Position numbers and translations under genes: made by a program | Notes under the pieces: generated by a model | Told to the model about the DNA's origin: nothing | Databases searched by the model: none | The model's input: the letters and a program-made list of their open reading frames with translations, nothing else | Shown here: positions 1-9,753 of the stretch, in pieces | Layout: the number at the start of each line of letters is the position of its first letter | Numbering within the stretch: position 1 is the stretch's first letter | Source of the DNA: Cannabis sativa | Lineage: Eukaryota > Streptophyta > Magnoliopsida > Rosales > Cannabaceae | Direction: 5' to 3' | DNA length: 64,000 bases | NCBI RefSeq assembly: GCF_029168945.1 | Contig: NC_083606.1 | Span: 18,564,041 to 18,628,040 of the forward strand

Positions 1-703
1 GTTTCAATGTGCACTATAGATCCTGGGTTCGTTTTTTGGACCATATAGAAATAACTAGGCAGCAACAGATAACACTCCTTCACTTTTCCTCTAACTATGT
101 TTAGAGCATGTTCCCTACTCATCCATGCCTTCATGTAATTAATTTGTATCCCATATTTGTCAATTATCTCAAATCTTATATCTGTTGGTGTAGTTGCTGT
201 CTTTATGTTCAAAAACTTGTATTTAACACAGTCCCCTATTATTTTTGCTGATGCTTCCCTTTGATCTCCAAATCTGATGCTTAGTGAGCAAGTGTGTTAT
301 TCATTGTATTTTTTTATTATGAAGTTCTCTGTTGCCCCACTCCTTAAAGCTCTTAGTGACCATTTGCAATTTTTATCCAAACACTCAATTTGAAATTCCT
401 TTGTGCAAGATTTTTTTCACCTTGTATTGAAATTGTTGTTTTATTGCAAAGTAGCTGAGTACGTTCTTCAAAGTTTCCTTATCTTTGTACATTTGCCCTT
501 TCTCAATTTCTGGATGTTGATTATCTTTGATGACAAATGCTTCTTCATCATTGCTTTCTTGTTCATCCTTTGTCTGTCTTGTTAGTTGAGCCATCATTTC
601 TGGAGCAATTATCTTTGCATAGTCAAGAAAGTCAAATTCATCATTATCTTCTTTTTTGTTTTCTTGTAGTTGATGTGTTGGTGTTCCCCCTAACTGGTCT
701 GCA
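1..703 (-). pseudogene. Mutator-like (MULE/MuDR) transposase, N-terminal fragment, broken
   Basis: Read on the minus strand, the segment encodes an acidic leader (DNDEFDFLDYAKI), then MYKDKETLKNVLSYFAIKQQF, then after a frame change near position 400 ECLDKNCKWSLRALR, an in-frame stop near 298, and HTCSLSIRFGDQREAS followed by YGIQINYMKAWMSREHAL and TNPGSIVH. This order is that of the plant MuDR DNA-binding region (DBD_Tnp_Mut family) followed by the start of the MULE transposase. The catalytic part would lie left of the window. One frameshift and one stop make it a pseudogene. On its 5' side it runs directly into a truncated LTR at about 704. A FAR1-like domesticated protein is less likely because the copy is broken. 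Confidence 0.75.
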
Positions 704-1745
704 AGCAGTATTATCTCAACTAGTGAGGGGACCATGGGCCTATATAACCGAGCTTTCAATAAGTAAATCTAGAATTCACCAAGTAAATTCTCAACTTATT
801 AATTCTGTCTTGCGCCACTATAGATTTAGAATTGAATAGCACTCTCAGTTATATAGAACGCTCTATATGCACCACAATATAGATACGTTAGGATTATCTA
901 TTGTTACAATCCTAATAGTCAAGGATCCTCTATAGATGATCTACACTGAATGGGGACAAATTTACCGTTCTACCCTTCAATGTATTTTATCCTTAAAACA
1001 CTTAGCAACCTATAAATGATATTTTAGTAAACTAATATAAAAACCGAAATGAGATCTCAATCCTTTATCTCTATTCAGCCAAGCTCGAAGGAAATCATCG
1101 TTTCACTTTTAAATACCTATAGAAGTTATAGATTCTATACCTATGATCAGTGCTCCCACTCAATTGAACTACCATGTTCCCAAGATGTAAGTATCCACCA
1201 TAACCAAAAGTTAGCTTCCACAAACAACTCTAAGAACATAAATAATACAACTAAGTTGAACCTAACCATATTAGGATTAAGATCCATAGACCTAAGATCA
1301 ACCATTGATATTTACTTAAAGATATAACGGTAAGTTTATGAAATCTTATCTAAAATCAATATCGGTCCCTTCTAATGTATACTCTATACATCCGATATTG
1401 GTAAACTTTGCCAATACCTGGAAATGACATAACACTTATCCAAGGTGTAAGTATACCTTATCGCTGATTATCATGCCAGTCTAAATCCAGTGAACTGACA
1501 AATCATAGAAATTAAAGTTTTGAACATATAATCATTATTATATTCCACTGTGCTGACGACACTATAATCATGAACAAATATATACATATTTATATATGTT
1601 TTGGACTTAATAGAATTTATACATTAAACATAATCATGAAATAAATCATGTGAACCATGCAACATAAAATGCGATTTTTGATCTTTATTAATTAGTAAAT
1701 CTAATTATATTGAAATGGGTTTTATTTAGGGCACAAAACCCAACA
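704..1745 (-). repeat. Truncated Copia LTR (same family as the 49615-60006 element)
   Basis: The segment aligns by eye with the right-hand half of the LTRs at 49615-51505 and 58016-60006. It starts inside the conserved string CAAGCAGTATTATCTCAACT and ends with CACAAAACCCAACA. By comparison it is in minus orientation and keeps about 1.04 kb of a 1.9 kb LTR. The left end abuts the MULE transposase fragment without an LTR terminus, so the other part was deleted. No internal retrotransposon sequence is attached. Short open frames inside it are not conserved between copies and are not genes. Confidence 0.8.
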
Positions 1746-1999
1746 ATAGGTAGTCAAGAAAATCAATTTCATTCCAACTTATTAACAATAAATCAACATT
1801 TTTCTTTCAATTTCAAGGTAAATGTAACTATTTATTTTAATTTTTTGTTTTATTCTTGAACTATTTGATTATTTAAATGATTTTCAGAAATTAAACAAAT
1901 AAATTACAATAATTATTCACTGTTATTCATTTTGTTCTTTTAAAATTGTTTTAAATCAAATGTTTCAATCATTAACATGCAATCATCAGAAGTAATGCA
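1746..1999. other. AT-rich spacer beside the truncated LTR
   Basis: No gene is visible. The first bases read on the minus strand as NEIDFLDYLL, which resembles DEFDFLDYAK in the MULE fragment left of the LTR, so this may be another piece of the same MULE. The rest is AT-rich and uninformative. Confidence 0.35.
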
Positions 2000-2426
2000 A
2001 TACCTTGTTATTTTTGTTTGGATTTGATTGGGAGCTCCGATCAACACTTTTAAACTCATCCTTATATGATCTGTAACAATTTAAAAACAATTTTATGATT
2101 TTTAGTATAAATATTTGTCTGTTAATGGTGTGTTTCATGACTCTATTTTTTCATACCTCTTTTACGAATAATTTTGGATTTAATAGGGAGCTGCGATCAT
2201 CAATTTGTCAACTCATTTGTAGTACAAACTGCAATAATTAAGCAGCAATAATATGTTTTGTGATGCGATATTAATGTATTTATTTCAAATTTTGTGGCTT
2301 CGATGTTTAATACCTGTTTCAATTTGAATTTGAATTTAATGGGGAGCTCCGATCAATAATGTCTCATCTATTTATTGAATGATCTACAACATTCAAATGA
2401 CAATTTTTGAATGAGTGATGATACCT
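2000..2426 (+). repeat. Degenerate tandem repeat, three units, 156-bp period
   Basis: The motif GGGAGCTCCGATCA occurs at 2030-2043 and 2342-2355, and as GGGAGCTGCGATCA at 2186-2199, with exactly 156 bp between starts. Each copy is preceded by a TTTGGATTTAAT-like stretch and, about 30 bp earlier, by ATACCT (2000, 2153, 2310, and again at 2421). The sequence between motifs is strongly diverged, so the array is old. Its parent is unknown; a subterminal or 5' leader repeat of a transposon is a guess. Confidence 0.6.
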
Positions 2427-2756
2427 CAATTCTTTATGAGATTAGAATTTTGAATTGTTGATACCTCTGTGTAAGCAGATTTGATTAATGAGAATTTGTT
2501 GTTGATGGATTCGCCTCTGTTGATGTTTGTTTTTTGTTTATGTAAGTCTGATTATTAGAGTAGGTGTGTTTGTTGTTGATTGTTCATTGAAATGTTGTTG
2601 AATTTTTGTTTCAGAAAGCTTTACCGAGCATCAATGGTTGCTCTGTTTTTTTTTCACTGGGACGAGGATGGTTAAGGTGTCGAAGAAGGTGACACCGTAT
2701 TTTATGTAAATTAGATTAGCCTTACCGTAATAAGTTGTAATTAGCGTGTAACCATA
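2427..2756. other. Non-coding, possible leftover of a spliced leader
   Basis: No coding region is seen. The stretch contains GTAAGT near 2540 and a T-rich tract ending TTTCAG near 2616, which could mark an old intron on the plus strand, but no exon around it could be recognised. Confidence 0.25.
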
Positions 2757-3411
2757 TGTTTATGAAACAACCAAAAGGATTTGTGGAACCTGGACACCCA
2801 AATCATGTCTGTCTTCTCCACAAGGCTCTCTATGGATTGAAACAGCAATTAATGTAAGCAGTTGTTAAGATATCTTAAAGGAACCTTGACTAATGGTTTG
2901 TGGCTGTCTCCAACAGACTCTGCATTTTCATGGTTACAGTTATGCTGACTGGGCCATTTGTATGGACGATAGAAGGTCAACGGGTGGCTACGTGATTTTT
3001 TGGGCAATAATCTCATTTCTTGGTCTGCTAAAAAGTTAAAAGTAGTTGCTAGATCCTCCACTAAAAGTGAATTCAAAGCATTAGCTAATGCTGCTGCAGA
3101 AGTTAGGTGGATCACTTCCCTTTTGTCTGAGCTGTAAGTGTCAATTACTCAACCCCATGTTCTTTGGGTTGATAATCAAAGTGCAACATTTCTAGCTGCT
3201 AATTCTGTGTTTCATGCACGCAACAAACACATCGAGATCGATCTTTATTTTGTCAGAGAGCAAATCTTAGCTCAATAACTCTTTGTTCGATATGTACCTT
3301 CGCTGGATCAAGTTGCAGATGCTTTGACAAAGCCACTGACTACAAACAAATTTCTATACTTAAAGAACAAACTTCATTTAGCTACCTCTTCGTTTCATTT
3401 AAGGGGGATAT
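2757..3411 (+). pseudogene. Decayed Copia pol remnant (reverse transcriptase end plus RNase H)
   Basis: Plus-strand reading gives MKQPKGFVEPGHPNHVCLL and HKALYGLKQ, the classic Copia reverse-transcriptase block. It then jumps by deletion at about 2846 to LLRYLKGTLTNGLWL, DRRSTGGYVIF, ISWSAKKLKVVARSSTKSEF and NKHIEIDLYFVREQI, the Copia RNase H region. The frame is interrupted several times. A purine tract AAGGGGGATA at about 3402-3411 fits the polypurine tract that precedes a 3' LTR. This is the host element into which the Copia copy at 3474 later inserted. Confidence 0.8.
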
Positions 3412-3468
3412 AAACCAATTAACAATTAGTTAGTTAATTGGTTAATAAAGTGGCAGTTAGTAGTTAGG
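3412..3468 (+). repeat. Start of the 3' LTR of the old Copia remnant (left piece)
   Basis: This AT-rich stretch follows the polypurine tract of the decayed Copia and is interrupted at 3469-3473 by the TCATG target duplication of the younger insertion. Its continuation is expected at 8967. It contains ACCAATTAAC and TAGTTAATTGGT as an inverted pair. The exact LTR start is not certain. Confidence 0.45.
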
Positions 3469-3473
3469 TCATG

Positions 3474-3859
3474 TGTTGTAATTGGCCACTAATAGAGGAA
3501 TAGACATCTTTGGCTAATACATTCCAACTGCCCCCTAACGGTTTTACCTAATTGTCAATTATGACAGTTAGGATCGGGTCTTAAATAAAGGCTATAAATA
3601 GCCAATTGCTACAGCATTCGGGAGCATTAGAGAGGGAGTTTTTGAGTGCTAGTTCAGTGTGTAACAGAGAGAGATTCTTGGTGAGATGAGTTGTTTTGTA
3701 AGTGAAGCTTTGCTTCATGAGTGAATGTGTCAAGAACACTTTGTAAACAACTTTGTAATCCTCTCTTCTAGCATCAATAAAGACTAGAGCAATTGGGGCT
3801 GTTCTGGCCGAGGAGTAGGCAAGTGATTCATCATCACTTGTTCGAACCTCGTAAACTTG
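3474..3859 (+). repeat. 5' LTR of the 3474 Copia, truncated at its 3' end
   Basis: It matches the first about 390 bp of the 559-bp 3' LTR at 8403. Similarity ends at GTAAACTTGA, where the sequence jumps straight into gag (AATGAAGGCATTC). The LTR end, primer-binding site and gag start are therefore deleted. A TATA box (TATAAATA, 3593-3600) lies 21 bp after an 11-bp inverted repeat, CCTAATTGTCA and TGACAGTTAGG. Confidence 0.88.
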
Positions 3860-3861
3860 AA

Positions 3862-4443
3862 ATGAAGGCATTCTTAGTACATCAAGGAATCTCAGAGGTC
3901 ATTGATCGAGAAGAGCTTGCTGCTCTTGGAGATGACAAGAAGAAAATCAAAGAAATTCAGAAGAAGGCACACAATGCCATTTTGTTGAGTCTGGGAGATG
4001 AAGTTCTTAGGGAAGTGTCAAATGAGGACACTGCAGTGGGGTTATGGGAAAGGTTGGCATCGATTTATTTGAAGAAGTCATTGGCCAACAAGCTCTACCT
4101 AAAGAAGAAGTTGTACACAATGAGAATGGATGAAACAAAAAAATCTGAGGAAGCATCTTGATGAGTTTAATCGAATAATCTTGGACCTGAGTAACATTGG
4201 TGTCAAGATAGAAGATGAAGATCAAGAAATACTACTGCTTAGCACATTACCAAAGAGTTATGAACACTTTGTGGACACAATTCTGTATGGAAAGGAATCT
4301 TTATCAATGATAGAGGTAAAATCTGCCTTGACTCCAAAGAAATCCAGAAAAGAAATGAAGATAGATCAAATGGCTATGGTGAAGGTTTTTTTGTCAGAGG
4401 CAGATCAGAAACCAGAGAAAACAAAGGTGGATTTCACAAATTG
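3862..4443 (+). pseudogene. Copia gag (capsid region), frameshifted
   Basis: The reading starts at MKAFLVHQGISEVI, already inside the usual Copia gag domain because the true N-terminus was deleted. It continues with KAHNAILLSLGDEVLREV, typical of UBN2-type gag of plant Copia. After a run of seven A residues near 4137 the frame shifts and continues as HLDEFNRIILDLSNIGVKI and STLPKSYEHFVDTILYG. A second frame change near 4440 leads to the zinc knuckle. The equivalent intact protein is encoded from 31197. Confidence 0.82.
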
Positions 4444-5322
4444 AATCACAAGAACAAGCAGTATAAAGGTTCAAGTCAGTCACGCAAAACCAAGACTAAT
4501 CCCAAAGCAGGAAAACAGTGTTACTATTGTAAGAAAGAGGGACATTTCAGAGATGAATGCAGGGCATTGAAGGCTAAACTACAAAGATACAAAAGCAAAG
4601 AAAGAGGAGATGCTGGTGTGGTAACTGATGGTTATGAATCAGCTGATGTCTTGGTAGTCTCTAGCCAAGAATCAGGTGATTCATGGATACTTGACTCAGG
4701 GTGCTCATTCCACATGACACCAAGAAGAGACTTATTTTACAATTTCAAGAAGTGGGATGGTGGATCAGTCCTATTGGGTGACAACAAAGCTTGCAAAGTT
4801 GCTGGAATTGGAACTGTGAAGCTTAAGCTGCATGACGACCAGATCAGAAGCATACATGAAGTCAGGTATGTTCCAGATTTAAAAAGAAACTTGCTTTCCA
4901 TTGGTGAATTGATTGAGAAGGGTCATACTATAAAGATTGATAGTTCTTTCAAGGTCATGAAAGGCTCATTGATAGTCATGAAAGGAGAACTTAAGAATGG
5001 AATTTATTATCTAAAAGGAAAGACTATCATTGGTGAAAATGATATGGTTGTTAGAGGGCCTGACATGGAAAGTACTAGGCTATGGCACCTTAGATTAGGT
5101 CATGTTAGTGAAAGAGGCATGAGTGAACTTGAAAAGCAAGGCATTCTCAAAGGCAAACTAGGAGAGAAACTAGAGTTCTGTGATGACTGTGTTTATCGTA
5201 AATGTTGCAAGCTGAAATTCTCACCAGGGAAACATACAACAAGGGGAAAATTGGATTACATACACTCTGATCTTTGGGGGCTTCCAGAACAAAAACTCTT
5301 GGGGGTGCAAGCTATTTCATGA
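4441..5322 (+). pseudogene. Copia zinc knuckle, protease and integrase N-terminal part
   Basis: The frame contains a complete CCHC zinc knuckle (CYYCKKEGHFRDEC, near 4519), an aspartic protease active site (SWILDSGCSFHMT, near 4680) and the GAG-pre-integrase zinc-binding part (LWHLRLGHVSERGM, near 5080, and CDDCVYRKCCKLKF). It runs out of frame at [10 protein letters not shown] near 5275, where a shift leads into the integrase core. Confidence 0.85.
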
Positions 5323-5990
5323 GTATAGTTGATGACTATACTGGGAAGGTTTGGGTTTTCTTACTCAAAACTAAGAATGAGGCCTTTAACACTTTTGTTA
5401 CATGGAAAAGGCTCATTGAAAACCAAACTAGCAAGAAAATAAAAAAGCTTAGGACAGACAATGGATTGGAGTTTCGTTCTGATGAGTTCACTAGGTTTTG
5501 TCAACTTGAAGGAATTGATAGACACAAGACAGTTGTGAAGAATCCACAACAAAATGGACTTGCAGAAAGGATGAATACGACTCTATTGGAAAGAGTGAGA
5601 TGCATGCTCAAAGGTACTGCACTAGACAAGAAATTCTGGGGTGAAGCATTGAAAACTGCATGCTACTTGATAAATAGGTGTCCTTCAACAGCTCTAAAGT
5701 TCAAAACACCACAAGAAGTTTGGACTGGACATGTCCCAACTATTGATCACCTCAAGGTGTTTGGTTGCACAGCCTTTGCACACACTAGGCAAGACAAACT
5801 AGAGCCAAGAGCTCTCAAGTGTTTGTTCCTTGGTTACCCTGAAGGGGTGAAAAGATACAAACTGTGGTGCTTAGAAGAATATTATAGAAAGTGCATAATC
5901 AGTAGAGATGTTGTATTCAAGGAGCATGAGATGGCTATGAAATCAGATGCTGCAAACAACAAGCAAACTGACAAAGAGATGACTGTTTAG
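5274..5990 (+). pseudogene. Copia integrase catalytic core
   Basis: The DD35E triad is visible: [25 protein letters not shown], and [18 protein letters not shown]. The Copia integrase C-terminal region follows with PQEVWTGHVP and [17 protein letters not shown]. The frame ends at a TAG at 5988-5990 in the linker before reverse transcriptase. About 125 bp downstream the hAT-type MITE interrupts the linker. Confidence 0.85.
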
Positions 5991-6115
5991 AAATACAAAG
6001 CAGCAGGGAAGAAAATGGTACTACAGATCAGGTGGATACTCAAGAGCACTCACACTCAGAGATATATGAACAAACTACTGAAGAAGGGAGTTCACAAGTT
6101 GATTCACATGATTAC

Positions 6116-6666
6116 TAGGGGTGTTCGCGGTGCGGGTGGTGCAGTTTTTGACTATTTTTTTAAAGCAACCCGCACATGCAGTTTTTCAAATTTTCCAAAC
6201 CGCACCCGCACCGCCAAATTAAAAACCCGCAAAAATCGCACCGCAAAAAATAGTGCGGTGCGGTGCGATTTTTGTGGTTTATACGGTTTGGACTATCACT
6301 AAATAATTAAACTATCACAAATACAACAAACTTTGAGCAAAACTTGCCAAAATGCCATAAGACTTGAAAATAAATATGAAAAAAAAATTAAGTGTCAACA
6401 ATACAATAATTAGTAGACTTTAAGTTTTTTTTTTTCAAAGAATAGTAGACTTTAAGTTGATTATTCACATATTGGACCTAAATAAATATAAAAATTGGTA
6501 TTTTTATAATATGTGGTGCGGTGCGGTTTGAACCACATATTAACAATTCAAAACTGCAAACCGCACCGCAGTGCGCAGTTTAAGAAAAATTCAAACCGCG
6601 ACTGCACCGCAAAGAATTTCAAACCACATTTTTTTTGCGGTGCGGGCGGTTTGATGAACACCCCTA
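6116..6666. mobile_element. hAT-type MITE, 551 bp, in the Copia pol linker
   Basis: The ends are inverted repeats, TAGGGGTGTTC on the left and GAACACCCCTA on the right. They are flanked by 8-bp target duplications, ATGATTAC (6108-6115) and ATAATTAC (6667-6674), with one mismatch. The subterminal regions are rich in GCGGTGCGG motifs in both orientations, while the centre is AT-rich and non-coding. Terminal sequence and 8-bp TSD fit the hAT superfamily. It must have inserted after the Copia element. Confidence 0.88.
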
Positions 6667-6677
6667 ATAATTACTAA

Positions 6678-7577
6678 CTGGTTAGAGACAGAGAAAGAAG
6701 GCAGATTAAGCCACCTGAGAGATTTGGCTTTGCTGATTGCACAACATTTGCTCTTGCATCAGCAGAAGAGATTGACACCACAGTACCTACTACATATCAG
6801 GAAGCAATCAACTCAAGAAATAAGAAGAAATGGCTTGCTGCAATTGATGAAGAAATGACTTCTCTGCACAAGAAAAAAACTTGGAAAACTGTGACAAGGT
6901 CACCAGGGCAGAAACTAATAGGCTGCAAATGGATTTTTAGGGAAAATGAAGGATTGCCAGGTGAAGAAATCAGGTTTAAAGCTAGGCTAGTTGCAAAGGG
7001 ATTCAATCAAAGAGAAGGTGTTGATTTCAATGACATTTTCTCTCCTGTAGTTAGACAAACCTCTATAAGAATCATGATGTCTAGAGTGGCCAAGCATGAC
7101 CTAGAAATGGATCAAATGGATGTGAAAACAGCTTTTTTACATGGGAGACTTGGAGAACAAATATACATGGAAGAACCAGATGGATTCAAAAGTAATAAGC
7201 CAAACCAGGTATGCCTATTACAGAAATCTCTTTATGGCCTCAAACAAGCTCCAAGGCAATTGAACTTGAGATTTCATGAATTTATGATGAGCATTGGATA
7301 CAATAGAAGCAACTATGATCCATGTGTGTACTACAACAGTGAACCAATCTGGTTACTGTTGTATGTGGATGACATACTAATAATTGGAGAAAAGAGACAG
7401 GCTATTGACAAGCTAAAACAAAATCTAAGTGCTGAATTCGAAATGAAGGATCTTGGTGAAGCTAAGAGGATACTTGGAATTGACATCAATAGAACTAGAC
7501 CTGAAAGACTTTCATTATCACAAAAGGGATACATTCAGAATCTAATTGACAAGTTCTGTATGAATGAAGCCAAATGA
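6678..7577 (+). pseudogene. Copia reverse transcriptase
   Basis: The frame opens right after the MITE. It contains the linker RERRQIKPPERFGFADCTT, then the Copia reverse-transcriptase domain: [58 protein letters not shown] and the catalytic LLYVDDILIIG (about 7360). It ends at a TGA (7575-7577); the same frame continues into RNase H, so this stop is a nonsense mutation. Confidence 0.87.
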
Positions 7578-8333
7578 GTTAGCACTCCATTGGCTCAGCA
7601 TTTCAAGCTAACTCAAAATCAGTCACCTAAAACAGAGGAAGAAAAGATGTATATGGATTCTATGCCCTATGCCTCTTGTGTTGGAAGTCTCATGTATTGC
7701 ATGGTGTGCACTAGGCCTGACTTAGCCTATGCACTCAACATTGTTAGCCGATTCATTGCAGACCCTGGTAAGGAACATTGGTCTGCTGTGAAATGGATAC
7801 TCAGATATTTGAAGGGATCTATGAACATTGGACCTGTCTATGATAACAAGTTTAAAGAAGGAATTGAAGTGAATGGATATGTTGACTCTGATTATGCAGG
7901 AAGTATAGACACAAGAAGATCTATAACTGGTTATGCATTCACAGTCCTAGGTGGATGCATCAGTTGGAAATCCAATCTACAAAAGGTAGTAGCTCTGTCA
8001 TCAACTGAAGCAGAGTACATGGCTGCTACTGAGGCCATTAAGGAAGCAATCTGGCTCAAGGGATTCACAAATGAACTGGGGTTCAATTCAGAAACCATAA
8101 CAGTGCACTGTGTTAATCAAAGTGCACTACATTTGATGAAGAATCCTATGTTCCATGAGAGATCAAAGCACATAGATATTAAACTACATTTCATAAGGGA
8201 TATCATTGTTGAAAAGGAGATTAGTGTGGAGAAGATTGGAACAAAAGAGAACCCTGCAGACATGATGACAAAGTATGTAAGTTTAGCCAAGTTTAGGCTT
8301 TACTTAGACTTGCTAAACATCCTCAATTGCTAA
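7578..8333 (+). pseudogene. Copia RNase H and C-terminal end of pol
   Basis: It continues the reverse-transcriptase frame after the TGA with [73 protein letters not shown] and HERSKHIDIKLHFIRDII. These are the standard RNase H blocks of Copia. The frame closes at TAA 8331-8333, about 70 bp before the 3' LTR. Confidence 0.87.
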
Positions 8334-8391
8334 GTGAGGATTCAAGACCAGTTCAGCCCCTATCATCATTCATTTTCTCTATTAATGACCA

Positions 8392-8402
8392 AGGTGGATA
8401 AT
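8392..8402 (+). other. Polypurine tract of the 3474 Copia
   Basis: AAGGTGGATAA lies directly before the 3' LTR start TGTTATAATT at 8403, the expected place for plus-strand DNA priming. The Copia at 30785 has a very similar tract (AAGGTGGAAATC) in the same place. Confidence 0.7.
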
Positions 8403-8961
8403 TGTTATAATTGGCCACTAATAGAGGAATAGACATCTTTGGCTAATACATTCCAACTGCCCCCTAACGGTTTTACCTAACTGTCAGTTATGACAGTTAG
8501 GATCGGGTCTTAAATAAAGGCTATAAATAGCCAATTGCTACAGCATTCGGGTAGCATTAGAGAGGGAGTTTTTGAGTGCTAGTTCACTGTGTAACAGAGA
8601 GAGATTCTTGGTGAGATGAGTTGTTTTGTAATTGAAGCTTTGCTTCAAGAGTGAATGTGTCAAGAACACTTTGTAAGCAACTTTGTAATCCTCTCTTCTA
8701 GCATCAATAAAGACTAAAGCCATTGGGGCTGATTTGGCCGAGGAGTAGGTAAGTGATTCATCATCACTTGTTCAAACCTCGTAAACTTGATTGTGTTTGA
8801 ATTTTTCTCCTACTTCTAGTTCTTGCTACTGGTTTATTATTGGTTTATTGGCACTTGTTCATAGCTGCAATGCTCAATTTTCATTTACTTTACTTTATTC
8901 TTGATTAATTTCTTTAGTTTGTATTGTTTGCGAGGTGAGTGATCATGTACTGATCACATCA
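8403..8961 (+). repeat. 3' LTR of the 3474 Copia, complete, 559 bp
   Basis: It starts TGTTATAATTGG and ends ATCACATCA, followed by the TCATG duplication. A perfect 11-bp inverted repeat (CCTAACTGTCA at 8476-8486, TGACAGTTAGG at 8491-8501) precedes the TATA box (TATAAATA, about 8522-8529). This copy shows what was lost from the 5' LTR. It ends about 790 bp upstream of the start codon of NLR gene 1. Confidence 0.88.
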
Positions 8962-8966
8962 TCATG

Positions 8967-9171
8967 TTTGTTAAATTTGTTATGTTTTTCTTTTAACAAC
9001 TTGTATTGTACTCTGCTCAAATAAATAGAAAGGTACTTAGTTAACCAGATTTGGTTAACCTTTTTGGCATTCTTTCTCTTTCTCTCTCTCGTTCTTTGCC
9101 TTCTTGCACTTTCTGGTTTGTACCAACTGGTGTGTACCAGTTCTGTGTGCCATTGTTAAGCTCTACAACTA
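8967..9171 (+). repeat. Right piece of the old Copia 3' LTR
   Basis: This stretch follows the second TCATG and should continue the LTR begun at 3412. It holds a pyrimidine-rich tract (TCTTTCTCTCTCTCG near 9074) and an inverted pair, TTAGTTAACCA with TTGGTTAACC. The right border near 9171, at CTCTACA, is a guess. Confidence 0.4.
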
Positions 9172-9753
9172 GTCAAAGTTAATAAAATCATTCAAAACAT
9201 GTGAATCCAATCAATCAAAATTAAAATCATGTGAAACCAATCATTAAAAATCGGCATAATGCAGGTTGTTGGTCTTTTGGATGTATTATTCTTGACCATC
9301 TTAGTTTCACATCTGCCATTGTTCTTAGTTAAGACTAAATAAAGTACCTATTGATTTGACAATACAGATGTCAAAATAAAGTAATAACTACTCCACCTTT
9401 TAATATATGTACTTTTGTCAACATTTGTTTCATGAAGATTATGCTAAGTACCATTATCCAAAAATTCATTAAATAATTAGATCAAAAGGAAGAAAAAATA
9501 TATATGTTTTGTGGTCCTAGATAGACTTTAATGCACATGCTTTCGTTCTAATCACTAAAGATATCAACTCTGGCTGATAATGCAACACAGCTGGTTTCCC
9601 CTTACTTAAGTATCTTCTTCCACTCACTGAAAACATATAGAAAAATCATTATTTATTCGTGTATGTAATATGGGATGGAATACAGAGTAAAGCAAAGCAA
9701 AGAAAGTTCTAATCTGAACTAAAATGAGAGATGTGAACAACTTCAATGATGAA
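9172..9753 (+). other. Upstream region of NLR gene 1
   Basis: This is AT-rich non-coding sequence. A short imperfect direct repeat (ATGTGAATCCAATCA and ATGTGAAACCAATCA, about 9199-9245) is visible. No convincing TATA box was found. An ATG at 9724, in frame with the NLR, would add ten residues that are not shared with gene 2. Confidence 0.4.

Larger units (their letters stand above)
3474..8961 (+). mobile_element. Copia LTR retrotransposon, internally damaged, TSD TCATG
   Basis: The element is bounded by the 5-bp direct repeat TCATG at 3469-3473 and 8962-8966. Its ends are TGTTGTAATTGG on the left and GATCACATCA on the right. It carries a truncated 5' LTR, gag, zinc knuckle, protease, integrase, reverse transcriptase and RNase H in Copia order, a purine tract AAGGTGGATAA before the 3' LTR, and a complete 3' LTR. 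The coding region has frameshifts near 4140, 4440 and 5280, a stop at 5990, a MITE at 6116-6666 and a stop at 7575. No primer-binding site remains, so it cannot be autonomous. It is related at the protein level to the Copia at 30785. Confidence 0.9.

Noticed and set aside
9724..9753. Earlier ATG giving ten more residues on NLR gene 1
   Set aside because: The ten residues have no counterpart in gene 2, whereas MAETFLS is shared; kept only as an alternative.
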